From Strix aluco (Eukaryota; Chordata; Aves; Strigiformes; Strigidae), in the NCBI RefSeq assembly GCF_031877795.1, contig NC_133958.1, positions 3,658,001 through 3,722,000 of the forward strand: DNA of 64,000 bases, read 5' to 3'. Positions within the stretch are counted from its first letter, which is position 1; each line of letters opens with the position of its first letter. Shown here piece by piece: positions 12,176-25,535 of the stretch. Below the pieces are notes generated by a model. It was not told the origin of the DNA and searched no databases. It saw nothing but the letters and a program-made list of their open reading frames with translations. A program made the position numbers and the translations under genes.

Positions 12176-14944
12176 CTACTCAGAGATACCTTTATCCTCT
12201 TTCCTGTCTTAATATCGTTTGGGTAAGCAAGACAAATAAGACAGGCAGTTGACTCCAATTATTTCCAGATGATTGCTTCCGACAACAGAGCCAAAGAGAA
12301 AAGCCAGTTGGTCTTCAGGATGTTGCACTAAGCTCAAGGCATATTTGGGACCTGCACCACACAGTGTCATTGTTTGCCAGAAGGAAAAGCTGTCTAATAG
12401 ATCACAAGAGAACTGCTGTAATGAGGCACTTTGTGTATCTGCTCTCTGTCTGCTTGCTGCATTCCTCATACCTGCTTCCAGTCACCCTTCTGCCCAGAGC
12501 CTTTAAGTCTCACTGACATATCAGCCTGTAAATTGTTTCCCAAGAAGCCCAAGAGTCAACTAGCACTTTCTGTGAATTAATCTATCCAATATTTATTCTG
12601 TTTCTTGCCTAATTATAATGAGACTCACAGGGAGAAGGTTAGACTGTCTGGCCAGACTAATCCTGTCTTTTCCTATCAATGCACATAAGTAAACTAACCC
12701 TTCTCCATCTGTAAAAGGGAGCTAATCCATAAGCATAATCAACTACTTTTTGAAGGTATTCCTAAACAGATTGTTTAATATATGACAGTATTATGAAAAT
12801 CCAAGGCGCTACGGAGAGAGCTTGTGGTGCATTAAAATAAAGATCTTCCACCCAGCTTGATAAACGTAATTGAATCACTTTTTTACCAGGAGGAGATTAA
12901 GCATTTGTATTAGGCATTTGAGTGAAATGTCATGCCTTCTGCACAGAGCACGCTGCATATTTCTCATACTGACAGAGAAGGAGAAAAATAGCAAGCATGA
13001 GCTAAGGGGAAATTAATTGCTAAAGAGAGCTACGTATTGCAAGCAACTATCAGTAAGAAAAACCACATCTTTTAGTTCCACAACATGCTCAAAAATCTAG
13101 TTAATGTCTGTTATACTGAGCTCAAACCCGGGCTGAGAAATATCCTCTCCTTTATCATCACGATAACATTAAGATCTTTTTCAGAGTAAAAAAATGTCCA
13201 AGTGTTAATACTGAAAAGCAAAAATGATTTTCCAGTACTCATTGTCTCAGACTGAATGACAAGACCATCTTGCATTGATCCAAATTTCTTCTATGATCTG
13301 CAAAATCTCTGTCCTTATAAACCATTCTCTGAAGTAAAACAGAAATCTAGCCAGCATTTCAGCACTTTTCCACTTAAAAAGCAATTCCACTCAGTTCATG
13401 ATCACAGCATCATTGTTTTGTGATACAAAGCCATTGCTGAATATCGCTGAATACCCAGTTCTACAGAACTGACGTTACGACTGTGGGAATTGTATGCAAG
13501 CTGGTTTGGGCTTTTTTTGCTTTGCCAGTCTTTGGTGACAAAAATATTTTATTTTTCTTCGGTCTGCTGCAGCATTTTGCCTGCATGTTGTACAAGTTTG
13601 GCTGCCAGTGGTTTTTAAAGGTGTTTCTTGAAACGGGCGCTGCATTTTCTGAACACGGTATTCCAATGTCATTGAATTTTCTACGTGCTGTTTTTAAAGG
13701 CCCATTGTTTATCGTGTGCGACATGTTTGAACAGTCATGCTGGTCATTTTCTTGAACAAAACTGAATGTATATGAAATATTGCTAGGTGAACAAATAAAT
13801 TATTGGGGGAAATGTGCACTTTGTGACATGTGAGCTACAAGTCTGTTTGCTTGTTTGGTTTTTTTCCCCCCAAAGGTATTTATACAAATGTGACTTCTCC
13901 CTTTCAACAAAGATTTCAGGCAGAGGATCAGGTAGAGATTCCTACCAAAAGTGCTGATCTCGGTGGGTTTTAGTGGGAATAAGGTACAAGGAGGATAAAG
14001 CAATCAAACTTTGATTTCTACTGTAAAAAGTTAAGGTCTTAAAAAATTTTGAAAGGAGATTGAAAAGTTCATTTGGGCCCCAGATCCTTACCATGCCTAT
14101 TCAATTTGCTTACAGTAAAACATCATGTCCCAGATGAAATCCAGCCCATTTTGCTGTATTCCTTATAAACAAGCACTAAGAGAACAATCCTTGTCAACCC
14201 AAGAATGTAAATCCTCTTTGGGAAAGACAGTGCTGAATTATTATTTCCGTGATTTATAAAGGGAGAACTGAGACAGAGAAGGAAAGAGAGATTTCCAAAA
14301 CAGCTGATACACTAGGAACCTACAAAGCCCTTGCTGTAGCTGTCACTGGTGAAACCCTTGAAAAATTCATCCTAGGTCTCAGGGAAACTCTGGAGAAAAA
14401 CTGTAGTTGGGAAAAAAAAAAACCCACCCCAAAACAAACAGTTGCCCTCCTGCTTCTTTTACAGGCCTGTTCTTTCTCTGGCTTACAATGCACATTTACC
14501 CTGTATTACTCTGTGTTGCAGTGGAACCTGGGAGCTTCAGCTAAGGACCAAAATTTGGTCCTGAACTGATACAGACCTTGCTCTAAAGGACACCCACCTA
14601 AATTCACAGACGGGTATGACAAATGTTGCAGCTATAAGTAATTACTTAGAGAATCAGAATGCCTTTGTGATCACTAGATTTACTGTCAGATAAAAGAAGT
14701 AGAGTTATTTTTAACCAATGGTAGGAAAATTGTGCAGGAAATGTGCATTTTTGCTTGGCTTTATAAAATCAACCTTTTTAAGATTACGTAGTACTACGTC
14801 AGTCTGTTCTAGTAATATGGGTATAGGTCCTTCCTCTGTTACAGGACACACTCCCTTGCTGTGAACCTGCCAGGTGAGGCAAGGAAGGAGTTACATTTTC
14901 TGACATATCAGATGAGAACTTTATTTTCTTAACTGGGTCATGAT

Positions 14945-15015
14945 TTTCTGACCTTAGGCAAGTCAATGCATTTACACTGTGTCTAAACTCCCCTCTGAGC
15001 AATGGATATGATATA
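14945..15015 (+). repeat. Degenerate MIR-type SINE relic
   Basis: The order 'tgaccttaggcaagtcaatg', then 'aaactcccctctgagc', then 'aatggatatgatatat' parallels the MIR consensus (gaccttgggcaagt, cagtttccccatctgt, aaatggggataataat). It is an ancient amniote-type SINE core. Confidence 0.5.
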
Positions 15016-17675
15016 TCCCAAATGTCCCAGGAATGTTGAGCCTCATAAAATTCCATCAATGATTCTGAAAAGCTGACATATGACAGGAAAAAAAAAAACA
15101 AACCAACCTGTTGATGCATTTGTTTCATTTCATTACAAGTACATGAATTTGGCAAATTCTCCTTGTGCTTTTTTGGGGATGAACTTACTACCCCTTTCCA
15201 GCTCCTCAGATGTCTTTGCTAATTTCTCAGCAGCTTCTGTCCACTCAGTCTCATCAATAAACTGTCCCTGTTGCATCCTTTTTTGTAATGGCCAAGGCAG
15301 GACAGAGCTCCTGCTGCTCTGCTAAAGGCACAGTGAAGAAGAGCCACTAGGTTGCTACCTCTGCCTGTCTAGTAGCCACTTCTGTGGTTACTGGGGATTA
15401 TTTCTCTGTCTTGAGCCATCAGGGTGAAATAACACATGCAGGAGGCTTCAGGAGGTCCTTGATTTCCTCCAAAATTACATAATCAAGAGAAAAAGCAACA
15501 TTTCCACTTTCCCCAGCTCTGCTCTACACATTCATTTCAACAATAATGTCTGTGCTCTGCATTACAAATAAGTTTTAAACAAATAATATAAAACAATTGT
15601 CGGTCTTATATGTGATCCACCAACAAACCCCAGGGTTGCTCTGGATTTTCTTACTTTACAAGATAGAGTTACAGATGCCACCGTAGTTAAAATACCTTAA
15701 CTACTGTTAATGCAGTACACTTCAGTCAAGTATCTCCAAGTGCTTTTAGAAACACTTCTTAATTAATCCTTTCCAACACAGAAACTGCAGTATACATATC
15801 CCCTTAAAGGTTCCCAAGCTGTTTCATTAACTTAATGTAACTTTAAACAAACTAACTATATGAAAAGGTAAAGTCATCCTCCACTCTGGTATGAAAGGAA
15901 GCATCTGGTTTAGTATCTACATTAACATCACACTACAGCTTTGATAAGGATTTACCAGTGAGAACTTCAAGGGAAATGCAAGAGGCAGAACATAACTGCC
16001 CAACTATGGCTTTGGCCAAAGCAACGCAGTCAACACAACTGCAGTTTTCTGTCTGAATGCAGTATTTAATAACCCATGGACGGGTGATGCTAACGGGACT
16101 GCTCCACCTCCCAAAGAAATTCTGCTCATGTTCTCAAGAGCTATTAAGGGTTTTTTCATAAAGATTCAGGCCCCACTAGAAATTTTATGACAGTTTTAAT
16201 CATGGTCCCCTGCAGGATAAAAATCTTAACACTGTAGCTTTTGTTTTGTTAATCTAGCTGCAGGCAAAGGTCAAAGCAGTCAGGAGCTTTATTGAGGTTC
16301 AAACGCTTTTACCACGATAAGTGACACTGTGCTGGCAATTACAGAAGTGAAAGCCATAAAACATAGAGGGGTTTTTTTCAGCTTGTTATTGGCTCAATGC
16401 TATCATAGTTCTTACAGTAAACTTCTGCTGTTCATTAAAGTGGTAAGTGAGCCAAACAGGTATTTGTTTAAATCCACTAGTTGGGTAATGCAATTACCAG
16501 CCACTGATCTTTATCAGAAAGCTGCAGAATTGACTGAACAACCTTGGGGAAATGGCTTTGTTCCCCTTGATAAAAAGCCTAATGCCATGCTCCAGTTTTG
16601 GCCTGGGCGTGTAGTTGACATTATCTTTTTTATGAAGCAAATAGATTTGGAGCAGCTATATGGGCAGGCTACCAGTGATCTGTGGCTGCTGGCTTAGGTT
16701 ATCACTGTAATGATTAGCTCCATAAGGGACAGATTCCCAGATATAATTAGAAGTGGTTCTGTTAATATGATAGTCTATCTCCCAAAGCAAGGAGAACCTG
16801 CACAAAATGCATCCGAGAGATGGGTAAGGAATTCTGCATAAACATTTCTAAGTGTTTAACTGAAATCACAGCGTGGGCTTGTACACAACAGAAGAGGTGT
16901 AACAAATAAGGAGCAGGACTGATCGTATCCAAACACACTTCCACACCAGAGCACATCTTTTAGCTTTTACAGTTTGTTATAACTGAAGTGCTCTGTTTAG
17001 TCTTCAAGAAAACATAGTGCATGATGGATAGAAGCTTTCTGGGTATGTTTTCATTTTATTTTGTATTTTCTTCCTGACGTATTTTGGCAGAAAAGAGGAA
17101 GGAAAAAAAAAACCCACAACAACAAAAAACCAGAAAAAAATTAATGCCTCCCATATCCAAAAAAAAATAAAAGGGGGGCTGATCCTGTTTCCCCTCAACC
17201 CAATTAAAAATATATATTGAAGCAGATCCAGCATTCCTTACTCATATTGAGCAGTAAGTTACCAAGAAACCCCAGTAGCTGTGGCAGAACAGCTCTCCAG
17301 TGGGGTACCTTTGGCTCTTTAACCTACAGCAGAACTACGCCTGGTTAACGCAAACCAAATCTCACAAAAGTGGTTACAGCACCTTAGTATCACAGGCTGG
17401 AAGTTGTTCATTCACTCTCAGAAGCACTGCCTGGAGATAAAGGAGCAGAAATACTAGTTTTTAGAAGGACAAGCAAGAAATGCTTGCAGATCTGAGTACT
17501 GAGAGAGTCAAACTGATGGTCTTCATGTGTCCTACCAGCAATAGGAGGGGAAAAAGCTTTTTTCTATAATACTGAGTTGAGGATTACTTATCTGTTACTT
17601 GTCAGTATAAACTCACCCCTTTCTTCATACGGGGTGTAACATCACCTTCTAGACAAAACCCTGAGACCTTGGAGG

Positions 17676-17725
17676 CAATTAACTTCACTGGGACTCCACT
17701 GGGTGTAAATCTGAGCACAATTTAA
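17676..17725. repeat. Copy of a dispersed degenerate repeat ('tgacttcaatggga' core)
   Basis: The segment 'aattaacttcactgggact' followed by 'gggtgtaaatctgagcac' resembles a sequence scattered in sauropsid genomes with a core like 'attgacttcaatgggact'. Similar pieces occur at 25463, 52592, 52838 and 54264 in this window, sometimes in the other orientation. I cannot name the family. Confidence 0.4.
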
Positions 17726-20045
17726 CCCAACAAGCAATGAAAATAGCACAAGCAAATGATTCTCTAGACCTACATGTTTTATTCCCCACTTGGCTTATGT
17801 GTAACACAGAAATAAAGGCCTGTGGTGTTAGTAGTAGTGGCAAGACAGCATTTAAGTTCCCTTTACATAGCAATATGTTGGCATTCCAGTTAAGTTCACA
17901 TTCATAGATCTGCTGACTAAAGGGAGCCCACCTCCTTTTCAGCCTGGATATCCAGACTACAGTGGTTGCTTTGCACCTGCCAAGAGAAGAAAACTATACA
18001 ATTTCATTGGTATAGTGGGTGGACTGAAACCAACTCAGTGTCACATTACCATATGTGTGCCTATATGTATTTGTACGCATACATGCATATGTATACACAT
18101 GCAGATCCTGTCTAATCTTAGCCCAGAGCACTCTGTTCAATGCCTGAAGGCATTTTCACAGTCGAGACTGATTGAAAAAACTGGGGGAAAAAATATAGTC
18201 TGCAAGGAGTAGAAATCTATTAGTTGATCTAAAGATTTATTTTAGAAACTTGAGCTCTGTGTGAGATTTATTTTCAAACAGAAAAACCTGCCTGAACTTG
18301 TTGACCAAGAGTAAGAGCACATAACTGATTCTGCAGATTCCTAACTTGTTCCTTCACTCCATCCTGCAGCTATTACAAAGCAAAGGGAAGTGTTAGAGAG
18401 CTTCATTAAATAGCTGCTTTGTTGCTTTGCACATGGCTCTGCGTTTTCCCCTCCCTCACCCCAACACACACCTGATTTTCCTTTCAGCAGCTGATCGTTA
18501 CTGATGGAGCTGGCCAAGGCTGTGGAAAATGGGGCTTTTTGCAGCTGCATCCTGCTTCCTTACTGAGTGACAAGCCCTCTGCTGACTGACGCTGAGGAGA
18601 CAGCATTTACACACTTCATTTTTCATCATCAGTTGCACATACTTAAGCTCACAGAAAACAGGCTTTGCCAGAAGAGCATCTAGGGCTAGGCAGGCTTAGT
18701 TAGATAGAACATGTATAGTGTTAGACCTAACCTGGGTGGTGGAAAGGGGAGTTGACAGCTCGGAAGTAACAATGCTGATGAATGTTGAACCCAGCTCCTG
18801 TCCAGTTTTCATGTTAACCTACCCAGGAGCAATAATTTAGAGGAATGAAGTGTATATGAACACAACAACATATTCTCTGGCTAGTTCATTATTTCCCTCC
18901 CTTCAAACATCTCTCAAACACTCCTGAGTTTTTAACCGTAACAGACCTACTCCTTAGGGGTGAAAACTGGAGAAATTCCTCTTGCACTCAATGAAATCCA
19001 TGGCAGTATTTCAGCCCAGCTAAAGCTCTGCTATACTATAGTTTTTTGTTTTAGTGGTTGGGGTTTTTTTCAGCCATTAAACAGTCTTTTTTACTAACAT
19101 CCACAATCACATTGTGTTGTTTGGAGTTGACACAAAGCTGAAGAGCTGCTGCCTGTTCTTTTAGTGGTCTTTTTTTTTCTCATGATAGCTGCTGAGATGG
19201 AGGCAGCTGGCAGCAAATGAAGCCTTCCTGACAAGTTAGTTTTTTGCTAACACTACCTACCTTCAGTTGTGATGCTTCCTTATCATCAAGTTGCTGCTGG
19301 AAATCACACTGAGCTACTTTGAGATGAAACATTTACAATTCATTAGTGAATCAAGTAACAGTATCGATGTTTATTGGTCCTCTTACACCAAATATCCCCT
19401 ATGTTGGCAGCTCCCATGATTTACCCTTGAGAGAGACCGTGCTATCTGAACTCCAGCTCAGGGACTCCAAAATGCTACTTCAGTTTCAGGAATGTTCTGT
19501 GTTTCCCTTGAGAGTCATAAAAATCTCAAACTAATGGTGCTATATCCGGAGATGTAGTGGAGGAGGGGGCAGACAGGAAGAATATTACCAGGGAGTCTAA
19601 GGTTTTAAAAGCATTTCTTTCCTTGAGCACTTGTAAAAGGGAGGACAAGCCAAATCTGTTGGTTACAGGCAGTATTGTTAAACCCGGGCGTCACTAATCA
19701 CCCCCTCAAAAGACATCAAATCACTCCTAACATTTGATTTATTTACTTTTAATCCTAAGAATTAGAGAAAATCAGCTATTTTGGAAAAGGGAAGAACCTC
19801 TTTCAGTGACTTTTATAGTCTGAGGATGCCCAGTCCAGCAATATCCCAAACCTGAACTCCAGAGGGATGATGTAAAGGTGATCTCATGGAGAGCTGCTTC
19901 CCATTCTGAAAACTGGCATTTCTGAAAGGGATGGTCTGGCGTGCAGGGAGGAGACAACCAACTCTACAACGAGCAACCTTTCCTGAAACACACATAAAAC
20001 CTACAGCTTTTTGTTTGTATTTAAGCTTTTAAGTTCTCACACCCG

Positions 20046-20078
20046 TTGTGGATTTTTTAACGTATTGTGGATTTTTTA
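20046..20078. repeat. Two-copy 19-bp tandem repeat
   Basis: TTGTGGATTTTTTA occurs at 20046-20059 and again at 20065-20078, an exact 14-base match with a period of 19. It looks like a local duplication. Confidence 0.8.
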
Positions 20079-20206
20079 CAGAAACCAGCCTTTTCATCAC
20101 ATATTATGTTGTTCCGTGTGTCAACTGACCTCTAAGAAATAAGGCTTTCTCAAAGATCTTGAGATATCCATTTCAGAGATGGGTAGGGTTTATTTGATTT
20201 AGGGAA

Positions 20207-20228
20207 TATTATTATTATTATTATTAAT
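20207..20228. repeat. (ATT)n trinucleotide microsatellite
   Basis: About seven consecutive ATT units are seen around 20207-20228, a simple slippage-prone repeat that could be polymorphic. Confidence 0.9.
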
Positions 20229-23200
20229 TCCATTGGCCTTACATTTCTCTACACTCTTAGAAAACTGACTTTCTTTTCCAGTTTCAATATTTCTCATTCA
20301 GAATTCCAACACAGTATAATCTCAGAGAAAAAGATCTCTTCAGTCTGGGTTTTTTTAGTACTCAGTTCAGGCACTATTGCATGGTGGCCTGTACTGAAAC
20401 AGTTGCATTTAATCACCAGACTCTGTGTGTTTCTGCCATTCTGCCTGTCTTTCCTCGACTCCAGACTCGACCCTATTACTTACCTACTTCAAGGAAGGCA
20501 TTTTGCTGGTACCAGATATCACAAAATGTGAGGCAACAAACTAAAATTGCAGTTTGTTTTAATTCACTTGCTGCTGCTCCCATTAAGGAAAATAATATTT
20601 AGAACAGGTTCAGTAAAACAAGCAGTTTGTTTGGGCTCAGGCTGTTAAAGAAGAAGAGGCTTTGCAGGAAAACTTCAGATAACCAGTCCAGGAGGAATTT
20701 CCTAGCAAGGTTAACGGAGAACTTCTGCCAGACAGTTCAAATGGGATAAATTCATGTCCCAAAAAAAGGCCTGTGCATTCCCATCTACTGTCTGAATAGT
20801 TACATGAGAATTTATAAAGTGCATGGCGAATCTGAAAAGCCAAAAATGTGCCAATGCAAAGAAAAAGGAACATGTACTTATTTATGAGCACTGAGTCCAG
20901 ACCCATAAATTGCCTCCTCCTTTTGCCAAAAGAATAGGTTCCATGTGGTTGTTAGCAAGCTATTTTAAGGCACTTTTATGCCTTTCACTATGTTGTTATA
21001 TTCAAAGAACATTTGATTGGGAATTCAGTTGTCTAATTTTGAATGCATGACACATACCCAAAAAGAGGCAGTTAAATTAAATTACAAGGCTTGGTTGGGT
21101 TGTTGTTTCATTTGTAACATGCCTGGAGTGTCTGCTGGCTTCTCCGGGAAATATCTGAATATAAATCTCATCTCAAGCTATATTTACATATGGATCTGGG
21201 CATATTGAAAGGCTCCAGAGGACTCATCAGAATCATATGCCCCTTCCTGGTGCTGCAAAGGGATCATGCCTAAATGCTCCAGAACCCGGTGTTCACATCA
21301 CTGGGGACATTTGTTTTGCTGGAAGCTACATATAAAAATACAATTCAGCATCTATCGAAGCAGGTGGCAAACAGCAAATTGGCCAATAAACACCTGTTGC
21401 ATCTGCAGTAGCTGTCACGGGCATGTTCTGTGCAGCCTTGCCATCTCGTGGTCTGTGCGGGTCTGCAAGCAACGTCGGGGTAAGAAGAGGATCTGACAGC
21501 AGAGTTGGGAAGAGAAAGCAATGCTACTCTAACTCATGAAGATGGGGAAAAAAGTCAGGGGAGACAAGGAATTGCCCCCGATTGCCCTCCCATTTTTCAC
21601 CAGTGTATTGCTCCACTGTCTGCACTGGGACAACCGATTTACAGGTCTGCATGGCAATACAGAGCCACGGACTTTGCTGCCAGATTTTATTTCTCATCCC
21701 ACAAGTGGTAACGGCAACACACAGGGAGGAAAATCTACCTGCTTGAGGCATGTATAGGCTAATATAGGCCCCTATAGGCTCATCCCGAATAGGGACATGC
21801 AATGGGAGACTCTGCAAAGGTGCCGCCACCGCTGGGGAGATGCCGGGGCAAACCAGGCAGAGGTCAGTAGGGAGGTTTGGAGAACTTCAGCCTCGGAAAC
21901 ATCAGCAGAAAACGCTTGCAAATAACTGAGAAAACAAAGGAAATGTTAAGACTGACATTTTGGCAAAATTAACCCTTCACATGAAACTTCTTGATCACCA
22001 CAGTGAGCTACCACTGTAGTCTTCTTACCCTTGTTTTATACAGCCAAGGTTGTCCAGTTTCTTTTGGATAAATTTTCCTTACTCCAACGGAGCAAACCCT
22101 CCTCCTGAGGGTTTTTGGGGAAAGGCGGGTGTGAGCAACTTGTCAGTGGGGTACAGCTTCAGCTGCTGTGGAGGGGTTAATGCTGGAGACAGGAGAGCCA
22201 GTGAGGCAATACTGCTTTGCAGTAGCTGATCTTCTGCCGCCTTCTCCCATGAACTCCGGGAGCTTTAGAAATGTGTTAGCCTAATTGGTGTCATTAATCC
22301 AACTAGAATCATATCATCTTAATTTGTATTGAGGTTAATTTTTGTTTAGGAAAAAAATGGCTAGACCTTTGTTTAATGTAGCTATGTATGGCTCTTAAAC
22401 CAGCTATTTTACTCTAAATGATTAATTAGAGGTATAATTTCCTTTCAGGTTTTGAAAATTAACATCTAATTATTCTTAACCTAAGGGATATTAGCACTTC
22501 TTATGAAAGCGAATAACACTCTAATCTAAATTTAGAAGAGAGAACTTCTCAGTAAATGGCAAGGCTGGAATTATTCAAAGACAAAAGAATCAAGCCACAG
22601 AAAAAAAATAACATTAAAAAAAATCAGAAGTCATTTTTTAAGACAACCAAAGAAAAAAGAATCTGCCCCTTTCAGATCTCTATTGGTAATATTATCCAGC
22701 AGCTTCCAACCCTGCAGCTTGAGAACAGCTCAGTATAAACGGCCGTGATACAGCAATGAGATTTTCATTGTCTTTGGGACCACTAAGATCTCTCTGAAGA
22801 AACTGAGACTATTTCTCTCTTTTTGCTTCATTTAAAAGAGTTGCTGTCTGGAAGAAAAATCCGAAATTGGGTGCATTTTTTTTACTGATGAGAGCAAAAC
22901 ACCATCAAGACAGATTACCAAGCAACATGACAAATTCTCCATCTCTAAAAGACTTTTAATAACACTAAATGAGTGTCTAAAGGATGAGATAGTTCAACCT
23001 CAAACTCTTGGGCCTGATCTTGGAACCAATCAGGGAATTAACTGAAGAATCATAGTTTCAAAAAAGACTTAGTATTTCGGAATCTAAGTGTCTTTGACAG
23101 CTATGAAACTGCTTGTCTTCTTTCTAAGTGCAAAAAGGCATAGATCATTTTTCTGGCATCTATTTCATTATTTCAGACTTTCTCTTCTAATGAGAAGAAA

Positions 23201-25462
23201 CATTTTATTTTTCTCTTTATTCTTAAACCGCAGATTGTTACAGAGAGATCTGCAGCAACCAGAAATAGGACTGGATGTAGCCTGACAACTCATTACTTGT
23301 ACCTAATGAATTAAATCTCTTTGGAGAAGGAAGGCAGCACAAGAAGGGCACATTCCTGGTAGGATCTCCTTATGCTTTCAGACCGACACTTCTGTCCTCG
23401 CTGTCTCTATTGAAGGTTCCCAGTGAAATGTCCTTGGTCTGTAGCACGTTAGCTCATTAACTCTCACGTTCAAGCCAGAAAGGAAGCACTTGCCTTCATC
23501 TCTTAGAGCTTTAGATTATTTTCTCTTCCCTTTGGATGTCAGCTGAAGTCATTCTTGCATCTTTCCATTGTGAGTGCTTGTCACTGGGAATACTTTCATG
23601 CAACACAAAACCAGTGGGTGAATAACTTCTGGCCCAGAGCAAACACAGATCTGTGACTATGGCATCTGCAGTTTGCCTTATTTCTAAATCGAACTCATAG
23701 GGCAGGCCTGATGCCAGGAGGTTTTTCTCAAAATAGGAGTTTCCACTCTCCCCTGATATTGGGTAGCAAACTGCACTTCCAAACTGGGACACGTGCTAAT
23801 ATTATCTTCTCAGATATTCCTGAGCTTTCTCCTAAGCTGTTTTGGTGCTCAAATGAAATGGTTTTAGTGCTAGTGTAAGTTTTGGCAGCCCTGAAGACTG
23901 AAATAATCTCAACGCCAAACAGAGGGTGGTTGGGGTAACCAGTGTGTTTCCAACCCTTTCCCTTTGGTGACCACCACACATGTGCTGGCCAGTGGGATCA
24001 GGCAGCGGGGAGGCTGTCCAGGCTCACAGGAGAAACTTGTTCAAGCAATGGCTGCGACACAGATCTTTGTATTAGGGTTTGGGCACATTCCTCATTCCTG
24101 CTTTCTTGATAAACTGGTAGCGATTCTTCCTCCACCCCCAAACTCCTCCTCACCTTCACTACAGCTTGGATATTATGACCTTCCCTGTGGAAATAAGGTC
24201 TTGGTGGTCCCCAGAGTTTTTTTGAACTGTTTTTACACTCTGCTGTAGCATCCTCAAGAACCAGGGTGTGAGGAAAGATGTTTTAAAGTCAGTCTAATCT
24301 TCCCACGTACGCTTCAGGTCCCATTTTTCTGTGAGCAGTAATGCTGAAGGAGGCAGTTTGTCTTTTCAGCACAGCCACGCTAAGGGAAGGCATAATTACA
24401 GGAGTTTATCTTTTCGCTCCACACCGTATTATTCAAAAGGGCAAGATATTTGCCTAGAAACAGTGCAGTAGGTGGGAGGGAAAACTTCCAGCAAACACTG
24501 TGCACTTCAATAGCATCTTTCATCAGAGAACGTGAAAGGGCTTTATAAACATTATTGGGGAGATTTTTTTCTAAGTATTTTGCATTGGCCAAAGCTCTTC
24601 TCCCGCTGCAGACAATCTACAATTCCTGCTCTCCTTCCCTGGAGCAGCCTGAGGAGCTAGGCTGGCACATGGCTCTTGAGATGCTGTCTAAACCCTATTA
24701 AAGGTTTTTAATGTCCATTTCTTCAGCTGTAAAATTAGAAAATGTGCCTTTGCCCTGAATCATACAATGGGTCAGCAAGAGATTTAGTGTTTTGAACCCA
24801 GGAGCTCCTTATATTCTGGAAAATATAGGTTCAGATGTACTCAGACAGAAATGAGAAAATGTAATCCAGTTCTCCTCATGCCCCTCCCCAGCTGTAAAGT
24901 GTGTGGCCAGCATGATGTCCATCCATCTCTCCCTTCTGCACGTCCTCGTGACTGGTTTACGGGAGCTCCGCAGACAATGTCTGGGCTGGGCTCTGGGATT
25001 AAGATTGTGGATTTTCCTCTGGGAAGCAAAGTAGCATTTCAAACCTCAGGCTTCAACGATTCCCACTGCAGTCAATGATCTGGTACCAAGCACCTGCCAA
25101 CATACTCTGCTAAATTATGGCCTGAAACTGTCTTATAGGCACTTACCTTTGAGTGTGAGTATTAATGAGCACCTCATCACACCACCAGGCAGACACAGCT
25201 TTTCAAAGAAGATTTAAAACAAAAGTTGCAGAGTGTTGGATTATATCCCCTCTGTTGCTGTGGCTTGTTCATAACACGGCTATTTAAAAAATAAACTTAT
25301 TATAAATCAAAAGGACCATTTAACATCTAAGTGACAAGCTACAGTGAAACCCAAACTGTATAAATGCCAGGGGCTTTTTTCAGTTTATAAAACCCTGTTT
25401 CTAAGTTTATATAAAACATCTTGCTGGTTTTGTTGGGGTTTTTTTAATACTAAAAGAACTCT

Positions 25463-25535
25463 AGGACCCAATCCAAAGGCCACTGAAACGGATGGAAATA
25501 CTCTCATTGATTTAAGTGAGTTTGGATCAGCCTGT
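25463..25535. repeat. Copy of a dispersed degenerate repeat ('tgacttcaatggga' core)
   Basis: The order 'acccaatccaaaggccactg', then 'ggaaatactctcattgattt', then 'agtgagtttggatcag' closely parallels the layout 'gacccaaagcccattgaagt / ggaaagactcccattgactt / agtgggctttggatcagg' that I associate with an old sauropsid interspersed repeat. This is the clearest copy in the window. Confidence 0.5.

Noticed and set aside
13800..14003. 67-codon minus-strand frame and neighbouring small frames
   Set aside because: Short, low complexity in part and with no similarity; indistinguishable from chance in AT-rich DNA.
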